A stretch of 64,000 bases of DNA from Coriaria nepalensis (Eukaryota; Streptophyta; Magnoliopsida; Cucurbitales; Coriariaceae). Positions within the stretch are counted from its first letter, which is position 1. Each line of letters opens with the position of its first letter. Under the pieces are notes generated by a model. That model did not search any database. It saw nothing but the letters and a program-made list of their open reading frames with translations, and was not told the origin of the DNA. Below are positions 10,104 to 23,253 of the stretch, piece by piece. Made by a program: the position numbers and the translations under genes. The stretch spans positions 17,441,209 to 17,505,208 of the forward strand of contig CP114482.1 in assembly GCA_027186245.1 (NCBI GenBank), written 5' to 3'.

Positions 10104-13100
10104 ATGACTTTAAGGCTAAACAAATGCATTGTTGCCTTCAATAGATCAACTCCAAGTTATGCACGAAAGTCATGTTTAAAGGCCGAATTTCATTCGAAGT
10201 GATTTAGAATGATTTACTGACTAAAAGAGACGCAATAATATGACTTTAAGGCTAAAAAATAGGATAGTTGCCTTCAATAGATCAATTGCAGGTTATGCAT
10301 GAAAGTCGTGTCTCAAATGCAAAAATAGAATTTTTTCGAAGTGCTTCCAAACAATTTAATGACATGAAAAGACTGAATGATACGCTTTTTATGGCTAAAA
10401 CAATGCATTGTTGTCTTCAATAGCCTAATTGCAAGCTATGTAAGAAAATCATGTTTGAAGGGCGAAAATAGAATTCGTTCGACTTAATTTAGAATGATTT
10501 AACGACTAGAAGAGACTCATTGACATGACTTTAAGGCTAAACAAATGCATTGTTGCCTTCAATACATCAACTGCAAGTTATGCACGAAAGTCATGTTTAA
10601 AGGCTGAATTTCATTCGAAGTGATTTAGAATGATTTACTGACTAAAAGAGACGCAATAATATGACTTTAAGGCTAAAAAAATGGATAGTTGCCTTCAATA
10701 GATCAATTGCAAGTTATGCATGAAAGTCGTGTCTTAAATGCAAAAATAGAATTGGTTCGAAGTGCTTCCAAACAATTTAATGACATGAAGAGACTGAATG
10801 ATACGCTTTTTATGGCTAAAACAATGCATTGTTGTCTTCAATGGATTAATTGCGAGTTATGTAATAAAATCATGTTTGAAGGGCAAAAATAGAATTCGTT
10901 CGACTTAATTTAGAATGATTTAACGACTAGAAGAGACTCATTGACATGACTTTAAGGCTAAACAAATGCATTGTTGCCTTCAATACATCAACTGCAAGTT
11001 ATGCACGAAAGTCATGTTTAAAGGCCGAATTTCATTTGAAGTGATTTAGAATAATTTACTGACTAAAATAGACGCAAAAATATGACTTTAAGGCTAAAAA
11101 ATAGGATAGTTGCCTTCGACAGATCAATTGCAAGTTATGTATGAAAGTCGTGTCTCAAATGCCAAAATAGAATTTTTTCGAAGTGCTTCCAAACAATTTA
11201 ATGACATGAAAAGACTGAATGATACGCTTTTTATGGCTAAAACAATGCATTGTTGTCTTCAATGGATTAATTGCGAGTTATGTAATAAAATCATGTTTGA
11301 AGGGCAAAAATAGAATTCATTCGACTTAATTTAGAATGATTTAACGACTAGAAGAGACTCATTGACATGACTTTTAAGGCTAAACAAATGCATTGTTGCC
11401 TTCAATAGATCAACTCCAAGTTATGCACGAAAGTCATGTTTAAAGGCCGAATTTCATTCGAAGTGATTTAGAATGATTTACTGACTAAAAGAGACGCAAT
11501 AATATGACTTTAAGGCTAAAAAAATGGATAGTTGCCTTCAATAGATCAATTGCAAGTTATGCATGAAAGGCGTGTCTTAAATGCAAAAATAGAATTGGTT
11601 CGAAGTGCTTCCAAACAATTTAATGACATGAAAAGACTGAATAATACGCTTTTTATGGCTAAAACAATGCATTGTTGTCTTCAATAGCCTAATTGCAAGT
11701 TATGTAAGAAAATCATGTTTGAAGGGCGAAAATAGAATTCGTTCGACTTAATTTAGAATGATTTAACGACTAGAAGAGACTCATTGACATGACTTTAAGG
11801 CTAAACAAATGCATTGTTGCCTTCAATAGATCAACTCCAAGTTATGCACGAAAGTCATGTTTAAAGGCCGAATTTCATTCGAAGTGATTTAGAATGATTT
11901 ACTGACTAAAAGAGACGCAATAATATGACTTTAAAGCTAAAAAAATGGATAGTTGCCTTCAATAGATCAATTGCAAGTTATGCATGAAAGTCGTGTCTTA
12001 AATGCAAAAATAGAATTGGTTCGAAGTGCTTCCAAACAATTTAATGACATGAAAAGACTGAATGATACGCTTTTTATGGCTAAAACAATGCATTGTTGTC
12101 TTCAATGGATTAATTGCAAGTTATGTAAGAAAATCATGTTTGAAGGGCGAAAATAGAATTCGTTCGACTTAATTTAGAATGATTTAACGACTAGAAGAGA
12201 CTCATTGACATGACTTTAAGGCTAAACAAATGCATTGTTGCCTTCAATACATCAACTGCAAGTTATGCACGAAAGTCATGTTTAAAGGCCGAATTTCATT
12301 TGAAGTGATTTAGAATGATTTACTGACTAAAATAGACGCAAAAATATGACTTTAAGGCTAAAAAATAGGATAGTTGCCATCAATAGATCAATTGCAAGTT
12401 ATGTATGAAAGTCGTGTCTCAAATGCACAAATAGAATTTTTTCGAAGTGCTTCCAAACAATTTAATGATATGAAAACACTGAATGATATGCTTTTTATGG
12501 CTAAAACAATGCATTGTTGTCTTCAATGGATTAATTGCAAGTTATGTAATAAAATCATGTTTGAAGGGCGAAAATAGAATTCGTTCGACTTAATTTAGAA
12601 TGATTTAACGACTAGAAGAGAGTCATTGACATGACTTTAAGGCTAAACAAATGCATTGTTGCCTTCAATAGATCAACTCCAAGTTATGCACGAAAGTCAT
12701 GTTTAAAGGCCGAATTTCATTCGAAGTGATTTAGAATGATTTACTGACTAAAAGAGACGCAATAATATGACTTTAAGGCTAAAAAAATGGATAGTTGCCT
12801 TCAATAGATCAATTGCAAGTTATGCATGAAAGTCGTGTCTTAAATGCAAAAATAGAATTCGTTCGAAGTGCTTCCAAACAATTTAATGACATGAAAAGAC
12901 TGAATGATACGCTTTTTATGGCTAAAACAATGCATTGTTGTCTTTAATAGCCTAATTGCAAGTTATGTAAGAAAATCATGTTTGAAGGGCGAAAATAGAA
13001 TTCGTTGGACTTAATTTAGAATGATTTAACGACTAGAAGAGACTCATTGACATGACTTTAAGGCTAAACAAATGCATTGTTGCCTTCAATAGATCAACTC

Positions 13101-14314
13101 CAAGTTATGCACGAAAGTCATGTTTAAAGGCCGAATTTCATTCGAAGTGATTTAGAATGATTTACTGACTAAAAGAGACGCAATAATATGACTTTAAGGC
13201 TAAAAAATAGGATAGTTGCCTTCAATAGATCAATTGCAGGTTATGCATGAAAGTCGTGTCTCAAATGCAAAAATAGAATTTTTTCGAAGTGCTTCCAAAC
13301 AATTTAATGACATGAAAAGACTGAATGATACGCTTTTTATGGCTAAAACAATGCATTGTTGTCTTCAATAGCCTAATTGCAAGCTATGTAAGAAAATCAT
13401 GTTTGAAGGGCGAAAATAGAATTCGTTCGACTTAATTTAGAATGATTTAACGACTAGAAGAGACTCATTGACATGACTTTAAGGCTAAACAAATGCATTG
13501 TTGCCTTCAATACATCAACTGCAAGTTATGCACGAAAGTCATGTTTAAAGGCTGAATTTCATTCGAAGTGATTTAGAATGATTTACTGACTAAAAGAGAC
13601 GCAATAATATGACTTTAAGGCTAAAAAAATGGATAGTTGCCTTCAATAGATCAATTGCAAGTTATGCATGAAAGTCGTGTCTTAAATGCAAAAATAGAAT
13701 TGGTTCGAAGTGCTTCCAAACAATTTAATGACATGAAGAGACTGAATGATACGCTTTTTATGGCTAAAACAATGCATTGTTGTCTTCAATGGATTAATTG
13801 CGAGTTATGTAATAAAATCATGTTTGAAGGGCAAAAATAGAATTCTTTCGACTTAATTTAGAATGATTTAACGACTAGAAGAGACTCATTGACATGACTT
13901 TAAGGCTAAACAAATGCATTGTTGCCTTCAATACATCAACTGCAAGTTATGCACGAAAGTCATGTTTAAAGGCCGAATTTCATTTGAAGTGATTTAGAAT
14001 GATTTACTGACTAAAATAGACGCAAAAATATGACTTTAAGGCTAAAAAATATGATAGTTGCCATCAATAGATCAATTGCAAGTTATGTATGAAAGTCGTG
14101 TCTCAAATGCACAAATAGAATTTTTTCGAAGTGCTTCCAAACAATTTAATGATATGAAAACACTGAATGATATGCTTTTTATGGCTAAAACAATGCATTG
14201 TTGTCTTCAATGGATTAATTGCAAGTTATGTAATAAAATCATGTTTGAAGGGCGAAAATAGAATTCGTTCGACTTAATTTAGAATGATTTAACGACTAGA
14301 AGAGACTCATTGAC
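10104..14314 (+). repeat. Ten-monomer HOR, copy 1 (4211 bp)
   Basis: The order of unit types is a, b, c, d, e, f, g, a, b, f-like. Type a (10104, 13052) has aaaaaataggatag, caggttatgc and caagctatg. Type b (10525, 13473) has aaggctgaatttc and gaagagactg with a TGG C subunit. Type c (10946) has ccttcgacagatc. Type d (11367) has an extra t (gacttttaagg), so it is 422 bp, plus aaaggcgtgtc. Type f (12210, 13894) has ttgccatcaatag and gaaaacactg. Type g (12631) has gagagtcattg before it and gaattcgttgg in it. Confidence 0.88.
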
Positions 14315-17300
14315 ATGACTTTAAGGCTAAACAAATGCATTGTTGCCTTCAATAGATCAACTCCAAGTTATGCACGAAAGTCATGTTTAAAGGCCGAATT
14401 TCATTCGAAGTGATTTAGAATGATTTACTGACTAAAAGAGACGCAATAATATGACTTTAAGGCTAAAAAATAGGATAGTTGCCTTCAATAGATCAATTGC
14501 AGGTTATGCATGAAAGTCGTGTCTCAAATGCAAAAATAGAATTTTTTCGAAGTGCTTCCAAACAATTTAATGACATGAAAAGACTGAATGATACGCTTTT
14601 TATGGCTAAAACAATGCATTGTTGTCTTCAATAGCCTAATTGCAAGCTATGTAAGAAAATCATGTTTGAAGGGCGAAAATAGAATTCGTTCGACTTAATT
14701 TAGAATGATTTAACGACTAGAAGAGACTCATTGACATGACTTTAAGGCTAAACAAATGCATTGTTGCCTTCAATACATCAACTGCAAGTTATGCACGAAA
14801 GTCATGTTTAAAGGCTGAATTTCATTCGAAGTGATTTAGAATGATTTACTGACTAAAAGAGACGCAATAATATGACTTTAAGGCTAAAAAAATGGATAGT
14901 TGCCTTCAATAGATCAATTGCAAGTTATGCATGAAAGTCGTGTCTTAAATGCAAAAATAGAATTGGTTCGAAGTGCTTCCAAACAATTTAATGACATGAA
15001 GAGACTGAATGATACGCTTTTTATGGCTAAAACAATGCATTGTTGTCTTCAATGGATTAATTGCGAGTTATGTAATAAAATCATGTTTGAAGGGCAAAAA
15101 TAGAATTCGTTCGACTTAATTTAGAATGATTTAACGACTAGAAGAGACTCATTGACATGACTTTAAGGCTAAACAAATGCATTGTTGCCTTCAATACATC
15201 AACTGCAAGTTATGCACGAAAGTCATGTTTAAAGGCCGAATTTCATTTGAAGTGATTTAGAATAATTTACTGACTAAAATAGACGCAAAAATATGACTTT
15301 AAGGCTAAAAAATAGGATAGTTGCCTTCGACAGATCAATTGCAAGTTATGTATGAAAGTCGTGTCTCAAATGCCAAAATAGAATTTTTTCGAAGTGCTTC
15401 CAAACAATTTAATGACATGAAAAGACTGAATGATACGCTTTTTATGGCTAAAACAATGCATTGTTGTCTTCAATGGATTAATTGCGAGTTATGTAATAAA
15501 ATCATGTTTGAAGGGCAAAAATAGAATTCATTCGACTTAATTTAGAATGATTTAACGACTAGAAGAGACTCATTGACATGACTTTTAAGGCTAAACAAAT
15601 GCATTGTTGCCTTCAATAGATCAACTCCAAGTTATGCACGAAAGTCATGTTTAAAGGCCGAATTTCATTCGAAGTGATTTAGAATGATTTACTGACTAAA
15701 AGAGACGCAATAATATGACTTTAAGGCTAAAAAAATGGATAGTTGCCTTCAATAGATCAATTGCAAGTTATGCATGAAAGGCGTGTCTTAAATGCAAAAA
15801 TAGAATTGGTTCGAAGTGCTTCCAAACAATTTAATGACATGAAAAGACTGAATAATACGCTTTTTATGGCTAAAACAATGCATTGTTGTCTTCAATAGCC
15901 TAATTGCAAGTTATGTAAGAAAATCATGTTTGAAGGGCGAAAATAGAATTCGTTCGACTTAATTTAGAATGATTTAACGACTAGAAGAGACTCATTGACA
16001 TGACTTTAAGGCTAAACAAATGCATTGTTGCCTTCAATAGATCAACTCCAAGTTATGCACGAAAGTCATGTTTAAAGGCCGAATTTCATTCGAAGTGATT
16101 TAGAATGATTTACTGACTAAAAGAGACGCAATAATATGACTTTAAAGCTAAAAAAATGGATAGTTGCCTTCAATAGATCAATTGCAAGTTATGCATGAAA
16201 GTCGTGTCTTAAATGCAAAAATAGAATTGGTTCGAAGTGCTTCCAAACAATTTAATGACATGAAAAGACTGAATGATACGCTTTTTATGGCTAAAACAAT
16301 GCATTGTTGTCTTCAATGGATTAATTGCAAGTTATGTAAGAAAATCATGTTTGAAGGGCGAAAATAGAATTCGTTCGACTTAATTTAGAATGATTTAACG
16401 ACTAGAAGAGACTCATTGACATGACTTTAAGGCTAAACAAATGCATTGTTGCCTTCAATACATCAACTGCAAGTTATGCACGAAAGTCATGTTTAAAGGC
16501 CGAATTTCATTTGAAGTGATTTAGAATGATTTACTGACTAAAATAGACGCAAAAATATGACTTTAAGGCTAAAAAATAGGATAGTTGCCATCAATAGATC
16601 AATTGCAAGTTATGTATGAAAGTCGTGTCTCAAATGCACAAATAGAATTTTTTCGAAGTGCTTCCAAACAATTTAATGATATGAAAACACTGAATGATAT
16701 GCTTTTTATGGCTAAAACAATGCATTGTTGTCTTCAATGGATTAATTGCAAGTTATGTAATAAAATCATGTTTGAAGGGCGAAAATAGAATTCGTTCGAC
16801 TTAATTTAGAATGATTTAACGACTAGAAGAGAGTCATTGACATGACTTTAAGGCTAAACAAATGCATTGTTGCCTTCAATAGATCAACTCCAAGTTATGC
16901 ACGAAAGTCATGTTTAAAGGCCGAATTTCATTCGAAGTGATTTAGAATGATTTACTGACTAAAAGAGACGCAATAATATGACTTTAAGGCTAAAAAAATG
17001 GATAGTTGCCTTCAATAGATCAATTGCAAGTTATGCATGAAAGTCGTGTCTTAAATGCAAAAATAGAATTCGTTCGAAGTGCTTCCAAACAATTTAATGA
17101 CATGAAAAGACTGAATGATACGCTTTTTATGGCTAAAACAATGCATTGTTGTCTTTAATAGCCTAATTGCAAGTTATGTAAGAAAATCATGTTTGAAGGG
17201 CGAAAATAGAATTCGTTGGACTTAATTTAGAATGATTTAACGACTAGAAGAGACTCATTGACATGACTTTAAGGCTAAACAAATGCATTGTTGCCTTCAA

Positions 17301-18526
17301 TAGATCAACTCCAAGTTATGCACGAAAGTCATGTTTAAAGGCCGAATTTCATTCGAAGTGATTTAGAATGATTTACTGACTAAAAGAGACGCAATAATAT
17401 GACTTTAAGGCTAAAAAATAGGATAGTTGCCTTCAATAGATCAATTGCAGGTTATGCATGAAAGTCGTGTCTCAAATGCAAAAATAGAATTTTTTCGAAG
17501 TGCTTCCAAACAATTTAATGACATGAAAAGACTGAATGATACGCTTTTTATGGCTAAAACAATGCATTGTTGTCTTCAATAGCCTAATTGCAAGCTATGT
17601 AAGAAAATCATGTTTGAAGGGCGAAAATAGAATTCGTTCGACTTAATTTAGAATGATTTAACGACTAGAAGAGACTCATTGACATGACTTTAAGGCTAAA
17701 CAAATGCATTGTTGCCTTCAATACATCAACTGCAAGTTATGCACGAAAGTCATGTTTAAAGGCTGAATTTCATTCGAAGTGATTTAGAATGATTTACTGA
17801 CTAAAAGAGACGCAATAATATGACTTTAAGGCTAAAAAAAATGGATAGTTGCCTTCAATAGATCAATTGCAAGTTATGCATGAAAGTCGTGTCTTAAATG
17901 CAAAAATAGAATTGGTTCGAAGTGCTTCCAAACAATTTAATGACATGAAGAGACTGAATGATACGCTTTTTATGGCTAAAACAATGCATTGTTGTCTTCA
18001 ATGGATTAATTGCGAGTTATGTAATAAAATCATGTTTGAAGGGCAAAAATAGAATTCGTTCGACTTAATTTAGAATGATTTAACGACTAGAAGAGACTCA
18101 TTGACATGACTTTAAGGCTAAACAAATGCACTGTTGCCTTCAATACATCAACTGCAAGTTATGCACGAAAGTCATGTTTAAAGGCCGAATTTCATTTGAA
18201 GTGATTTAGAATGATTTACTGACTAAAATAGACGCAAAAATATGACTTTAAGGCTAAAAAATATGATAGTTGCCATCAATAGATCAATTGCAAGTTATGT
18301 ATGAAAGTCGTGTCTCAAATGCACAAATAGAATTTTTTCGAAGTGCTTCCAAACAATTTAATGATATGAAAACACTGAATGATATGCTTTTTATGGCTAA
18401 AACAATGCATTGTTGTCTTCAATGGATTAATTGCAAGTTATGTAATAAAATCATGTTTGAAGGGCGAAAATAGAATTCGTTCGACTTAATTTAGAATGAT
18501 TTAACGACTAGAAGAGACTCATTGAC
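14315..18526 (+). repeat. Ten-monomer HOR, copy 2 (4212 bp)
   Basis: This copy repeats the unit order of 10104-14314 at an offset of 4211 bp. The offset becomes 4212 bp after an extra A in the B subunit near 17830. The one-base insertion in type d (gacttttaagg), the rare ccttcgacagatc and the gaattcgttggac variant all recur at the expected places. By eye only a few single-base differences separate the copies, for example atgcactg in the unit at 18106. This points to a recent amplification. Confidence 0.88.
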
Positions 18527-19345
18527 ATGACTTTAAGGCTAAACAAATGCATTGTTGCCTTCAATAGATCAACTCCAAGTTATGCACGAAAGTCATGTTT
18601 AAAGGCCGAATTTCATTCGAAGTGATTTAGAATGATTTACTGACTAAAAGAGACGCAATAATATGACTTTAAGGCTAAAAAATAGGATAGTTGCCTTCAA
18701 TAGATCAATTGCAGGTTATGCATGAAAGTCGTGTCTCAAATGCAAAAATAGAATTTTTTCGAAGTGCTTCCAAACAATTTAATGACATGAAAAGACTGAA
18801 TGATACGCTTTTTATGGCTAAAACAATGCATTGTTGTCTTCAATAGCCTAATTGCAAGCTATGTAAGAAAATCATGTTTGAAGGGCGAAAATAGAATTCG
18901 TTCGACTTAATTTAGAATGATTTAACGACTAGAAGAGACTCATTGACATGACTTTAAGGCTAAACAAATGCATTGTTGCCTTCAATACATCAACTGCAAG
19001 TTATCCTCGAAAGTCATGTTTAAAGGCTGAATTTCATTCGAAGTGATTTAGAATGATTTACTGACTAAAAGAGACGCAATAATATGACTTTAAGGCTAAA
19101 AAAATGGATAGTTGCCTTCAATAGATCAATTGCAAGTTATGCATGAAAGTCGTGTCTTAAATGCAAAAATAGAATTGGTTCGAAGTGCTTCCAAACAATT
19201 TAATGACATGAAGAGACTGAATGATACGCTTTTTATGGCTAAAACAATGCATTGTTGTCTTCAATGGATTAATTGCGAGTTATGTAATAAAATCATGTTT
19301 GAAGGGCAAAAATAGAATTCGTTCGACTTAATTTAGAATGATTTA
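18527..19345 (+). repeat. Ten-monomer HOR, partial copy 3 (two units)
   Basis: Units at 18527 (type a) and 18948 (type b) match 14315 and 14736. One private change is ttatcctcgaaag in place of ttatgcacgaaag. The match ends near 19345, where gatttaatgac replaces gatttaacgac, and the next unit (19369) is of a different type. This is the right-hand limit of the HOR domain. Confidence 0.85.
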
Positions 19346-21472
19346 ATGACTAGAAGAGACTCATTGACATGACTTTAAGGCTAAACAAATGCATTGTTGC
19401 CTTCAATAGATCAACTCCAAGTTATGCACGAAAGTCATGTTTAAAGGCCGAATTTCATTCGAAGTGATTTAGAATGATTAATGACTAAAAGAGACGCAAT
19501 AATATGACTTTAAGGCTAAAAAAATGGATAGTTGCCTTCAATAGATCAATTGCAAGTTATGCATGAAAGTCGTGTCTTAAATGCAAAAATAGAATTGGTT
19601 CGAAGTGCTTCCAAACAATTTAATGACATGAAAAGACTGAATGATACGCTTTTTATGGCTAAAACAATGCATTGTTGTCTTCAATGGATTAATTGCGAGT
19701 TATGTAATAAAATCATGTTTGAAGGGCAAAAATAGAATTCGTTCGACTTAATTTAGAATGATTTAACGACTAGAAGAGACTCATTTACATGACTTTAAGG
19801 CTAAACAAATGCATTGTTGCCTTCAATTGATCAACTCCAAGTTATGCACGAAAGTCATGTTTAAAGGCCGAATTTCATTCGAAGTGATTTAGAATGATTT
19901 ACTGACTAAAAGAGACGCAATAATATGACTTTAAGGCTAAAAAAATGGATAGTTGCCTTCAATAGATCAATTGCAAGTTATGCATGAAAGTCGTGTCTTA
20001 AATGCAAAAATAGAATTGGTTCGAAGTGCTTCCAAACAATTTAATGACATGAAAAGACTGAATGATACGCTTTTTATGGCTAAAACAATGCATTGTTGTC
20101 TTTAATAGCCTAATTGCAAGTTATGTAAGAAAATCATGTTTGAAGGGCGAAAATAGAATTCGTTCGACTTAATTTAGAATGATTTAACGACTAGAAGAGA
20201 CTCATTGACATGACTTTAAGGCTAAACAAATGCATTGTTGCCTTCAATAGATCAACTCCAAGTTATGCACGAAAGTCATGTTTAAAGGCCGAATTTCATT
20301 CGAAGTGATTTAGAATGATTTACTGACTAAAAGAGACTCAATAATATGACTTTAAGGCTAAAAAATAGGATAGTTGCCTTCAATAGATCAATTGCAGGTT
20401 ATGCATGAAAGTCGTGTCTCAAATGCAAAAATAGAATTTTTTCGAAGTGCTTCCAAACAATTTAATGACATGAAAAGACTGAATGATACGCTTTTTATGG
20501 CTAAAACAATGCATTGTTGTCTTCAATAGCCTAATTGCAAGCTATGTAAGAAAATCATGTTTGAAGGGCGAAAATAGAATTCGTTCGACTTAATTTAGAA
20601 TGATTTAACGACTAGAAGAGACTCATTGACATGACTCTAAGGCTAAACAAATGCATTGTTGCCTTCAATACATCAACTCCAAGTTATGCACGAAAGTCAT
20701 GTTTAACCACCGATTTTCATTCGAAGTGATTTAGAATGATTTACTGACTAAAAGAGATGCAATAATATGACTTTAAGGCTAAAAAAATGAATAGTTGCCT
20801 TCAACAGATCAATTGCAAGTTATGTATGAAAGTCGTGTCTCAAATGCACAAGTAGAATTTTTTCGAAGTGCTTCCAAACAATTTAATGGTATGAAAAGAC
20901 TGAATGATACGCTTTTTATGGCTAAAACAATGCATTGTTGTCTTCAATAGATTAATTGCAAGTTATGTAAGAAAATCATGTCTAAAGGGCGAAAATAGAA
21001 TTCGTTCGACTTAATTTAGAACAATTTAACGACTAGAAGAGACTCATTGACATGACTTTAAGGCTAAACAAATGCATTGTTGCCTTCAATAGATCAACTC
21101 CAAGTTATGCACGAAAGTCATGTTTAAAGGCCGAATTTCATTCGAAGTGATTTAGAATGATTTACTGACTAAAATAGACGCAAAAATATGACTTTAAGGC
21201 TAAAAAAATGGATAGTTGCCTTCAACAGATCAATTGCAAGTTATGTATGAAAGTCGTGTCTCAAATGCACAAATAGAATTTTTTCGAAGTGCTTCCAAAC
21301 AATTTAATGATATGAAAAGACTGAATGATATGCTTTTTATGGCTAAAACAATGCATTGTTGTCTTCAATAGCCTAATTGCAAGTTATGTAAGAAAATCAT
21401 GTTTGAAGGGCGAAAATAGAATTCGTTCGACTTAATTTAGAATGATTTAACGACTAGAAGAGACTCATTGAC
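19346..21472 (+). repeat. Transition units after the ten-monomer HOR
   Basis: Five units of mixed type. The unit at 19369 is 420 bp because agaatgattaatgac has lost bases relative to agaatgatttactgac. The unit at 20631 is notably diverged: gactctaagg, gtttaaccaccgatt, gagatgcaat, cacaagtag and atcatgtctaaag. It is the first to carry the C subunit with tagaacaattt, a type common further right. No coding or unique sequence is seen. Confidence 0.75.
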
Positions 21473-23156
21473 ATGACTTTAAGGCTAAACAAATGCATTG
21501 TTGCCTTCAATACATCAACTGCAAGTTATGCACGAAAGTCATGTTTAAAGGCCAAATCTCATTTGAAGTGATTTAGAATGATTTACTGACTAAAATAGAC
21601 GCAAAAATATGACTTTAAGGCTAAAAAAATGGATAGTTGCCTTCAATAGATCAATTGCAAGTTATGTATGAAAGTCGTGTCTCAAATGCACAAATAGAAT
21701 TTTTTCGAAGTGCTTCCAAACAATTTAATGATATGAAAAGACTGAATGATATGCTTTTTAAGGCTAAAACAATGCATTGTTGTCTTCAATAGCCTAATTG
21801 CAAGTTATGTAAGAAAATCATGTTTGAAGGGCGAAAATAGAATTCGTTCGACTTAATTTAGAATGATTTAACGACTAGAACAGACTCGTTGACATGACTT
21901 TATGGCTAAACAAATGCATTGTTGCCTTCAATACATCCACTGCAAGTTATGCACGAAAGTCATGTTTAAACGCCGAATTTCATTTGAAATGATTTAGAAT
22001 GATTTACTGACTAAAAGAGACGCAAAAATATGACTTTAAGCCTAAAAAAATGGATAGTTGCCTTCAATAGATCAATTGCAAGTTATGTATGAAAGTCGTG
22101 TCTCAAATGCACAAATAGAATTTTTTCGAAGTGCTTCCAAACAATTTAATGATATGAAAAGACTGAATGATATGCTTTTTATGGCTAAAACAATGCATTG
22201 TTGTCTTCAATGGATTAATTGCGAGTTATGTAAGAAAATCATGTTTGAAGGGCGAAAATAGAATTCGTTCGACTTAATTTAGAATGATTTAACGACTAGA
22301 AGAGACTCATTGACATGACTTTAAGGCTAAACAAATGCATTGTTGCCTTCAATACATCAACTGCAAGTTATGCACGAAAGTCATGTTTAAAGGCCAAATC
22401 TCATTTGAAGTGATTTAGAATGATTTACTGACTAAAATAGACGCAAAAATATGACTTTAAGGCTAAAAAAATGGATAGTTGCCTTCAATAGATCAATTGC
22501 AAGTTATGTATGAAAGTCGTGTCTCAAATGCACAAATAGAATTTTTTCGAAGTGCTTCCAAACAATTTAATGATATGAAAAGACTGAATGATATGCTTTT
22601 TAAGGCTAAAACAATGCATTGTTGTCTTCAATAGCCTAATTGCAAGTTATGTAAGAAAATCATGTTTGAAGGGCGAAAATAGAATTCGTTCGACTTAATT
22701 TAGAATGATTTAACGACTAGAACAGACTCGTTGACATGACTTTATGGCTAAACAAATGCATTGTTGCCTTTAATACATCAACTGCAAGTTATGCACGAAA
22801 GTCATGTTTAAACGCCGAATTTCATTTGAAATGATTTAGAATGATTTACTGACTAAAAGAGACGCAAAAATATGACTTTAAGCCTAAAAAAATGGATAGT
22901 TGCCTTCAATAGATCAATTGCAAGTTATGTATGAAAGTCGTGTCTCAAATGCACAAATAGAATTTTTTCGAAGTGCTTCCAAACAATTTAATGATATGAA
23001 AAGACTGAATGATATGCTTTTTATGGCTAAAACAATGCATTGTTGTCTTCAATGGATTAATTGCGAGTTATGTAAGAAAATCATGTTTGAAGGGCGAAAA
23101 TAGAATTCGTTCGACTTAATTTAGAATGATTTAACGACTAGAAGAGACTCATTGAC
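21473..23156 (+). repeat. Two-monomer HOR, two copies of 842 bp
   Basis: Unit 21473 matches 22315, and unit 21894 matches 22736. Shared rare variants are ggccaaatctcatttg and tttttaaggc in the first of each pair. The second of each pair has gaacagactcg before it, tttatggctaaac, aaacgccgaatttc and ctttaagcctaaa. The only differences I noticed between the copies are at cttcaatacatcc against ctttaatacatca. The unit at 23157 resembles the first type again in A but then diverges. Confidence 0.85.
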
Positions 23157-23253
23157 ATGACTTTAAGGCTAAACAAATGCATTGTTGCCTTCAATACATC
23201 AACTGCAAGTTATGCACGAAAGTCATGTTTAAAGGCCGAATCTCATTTGAAGT

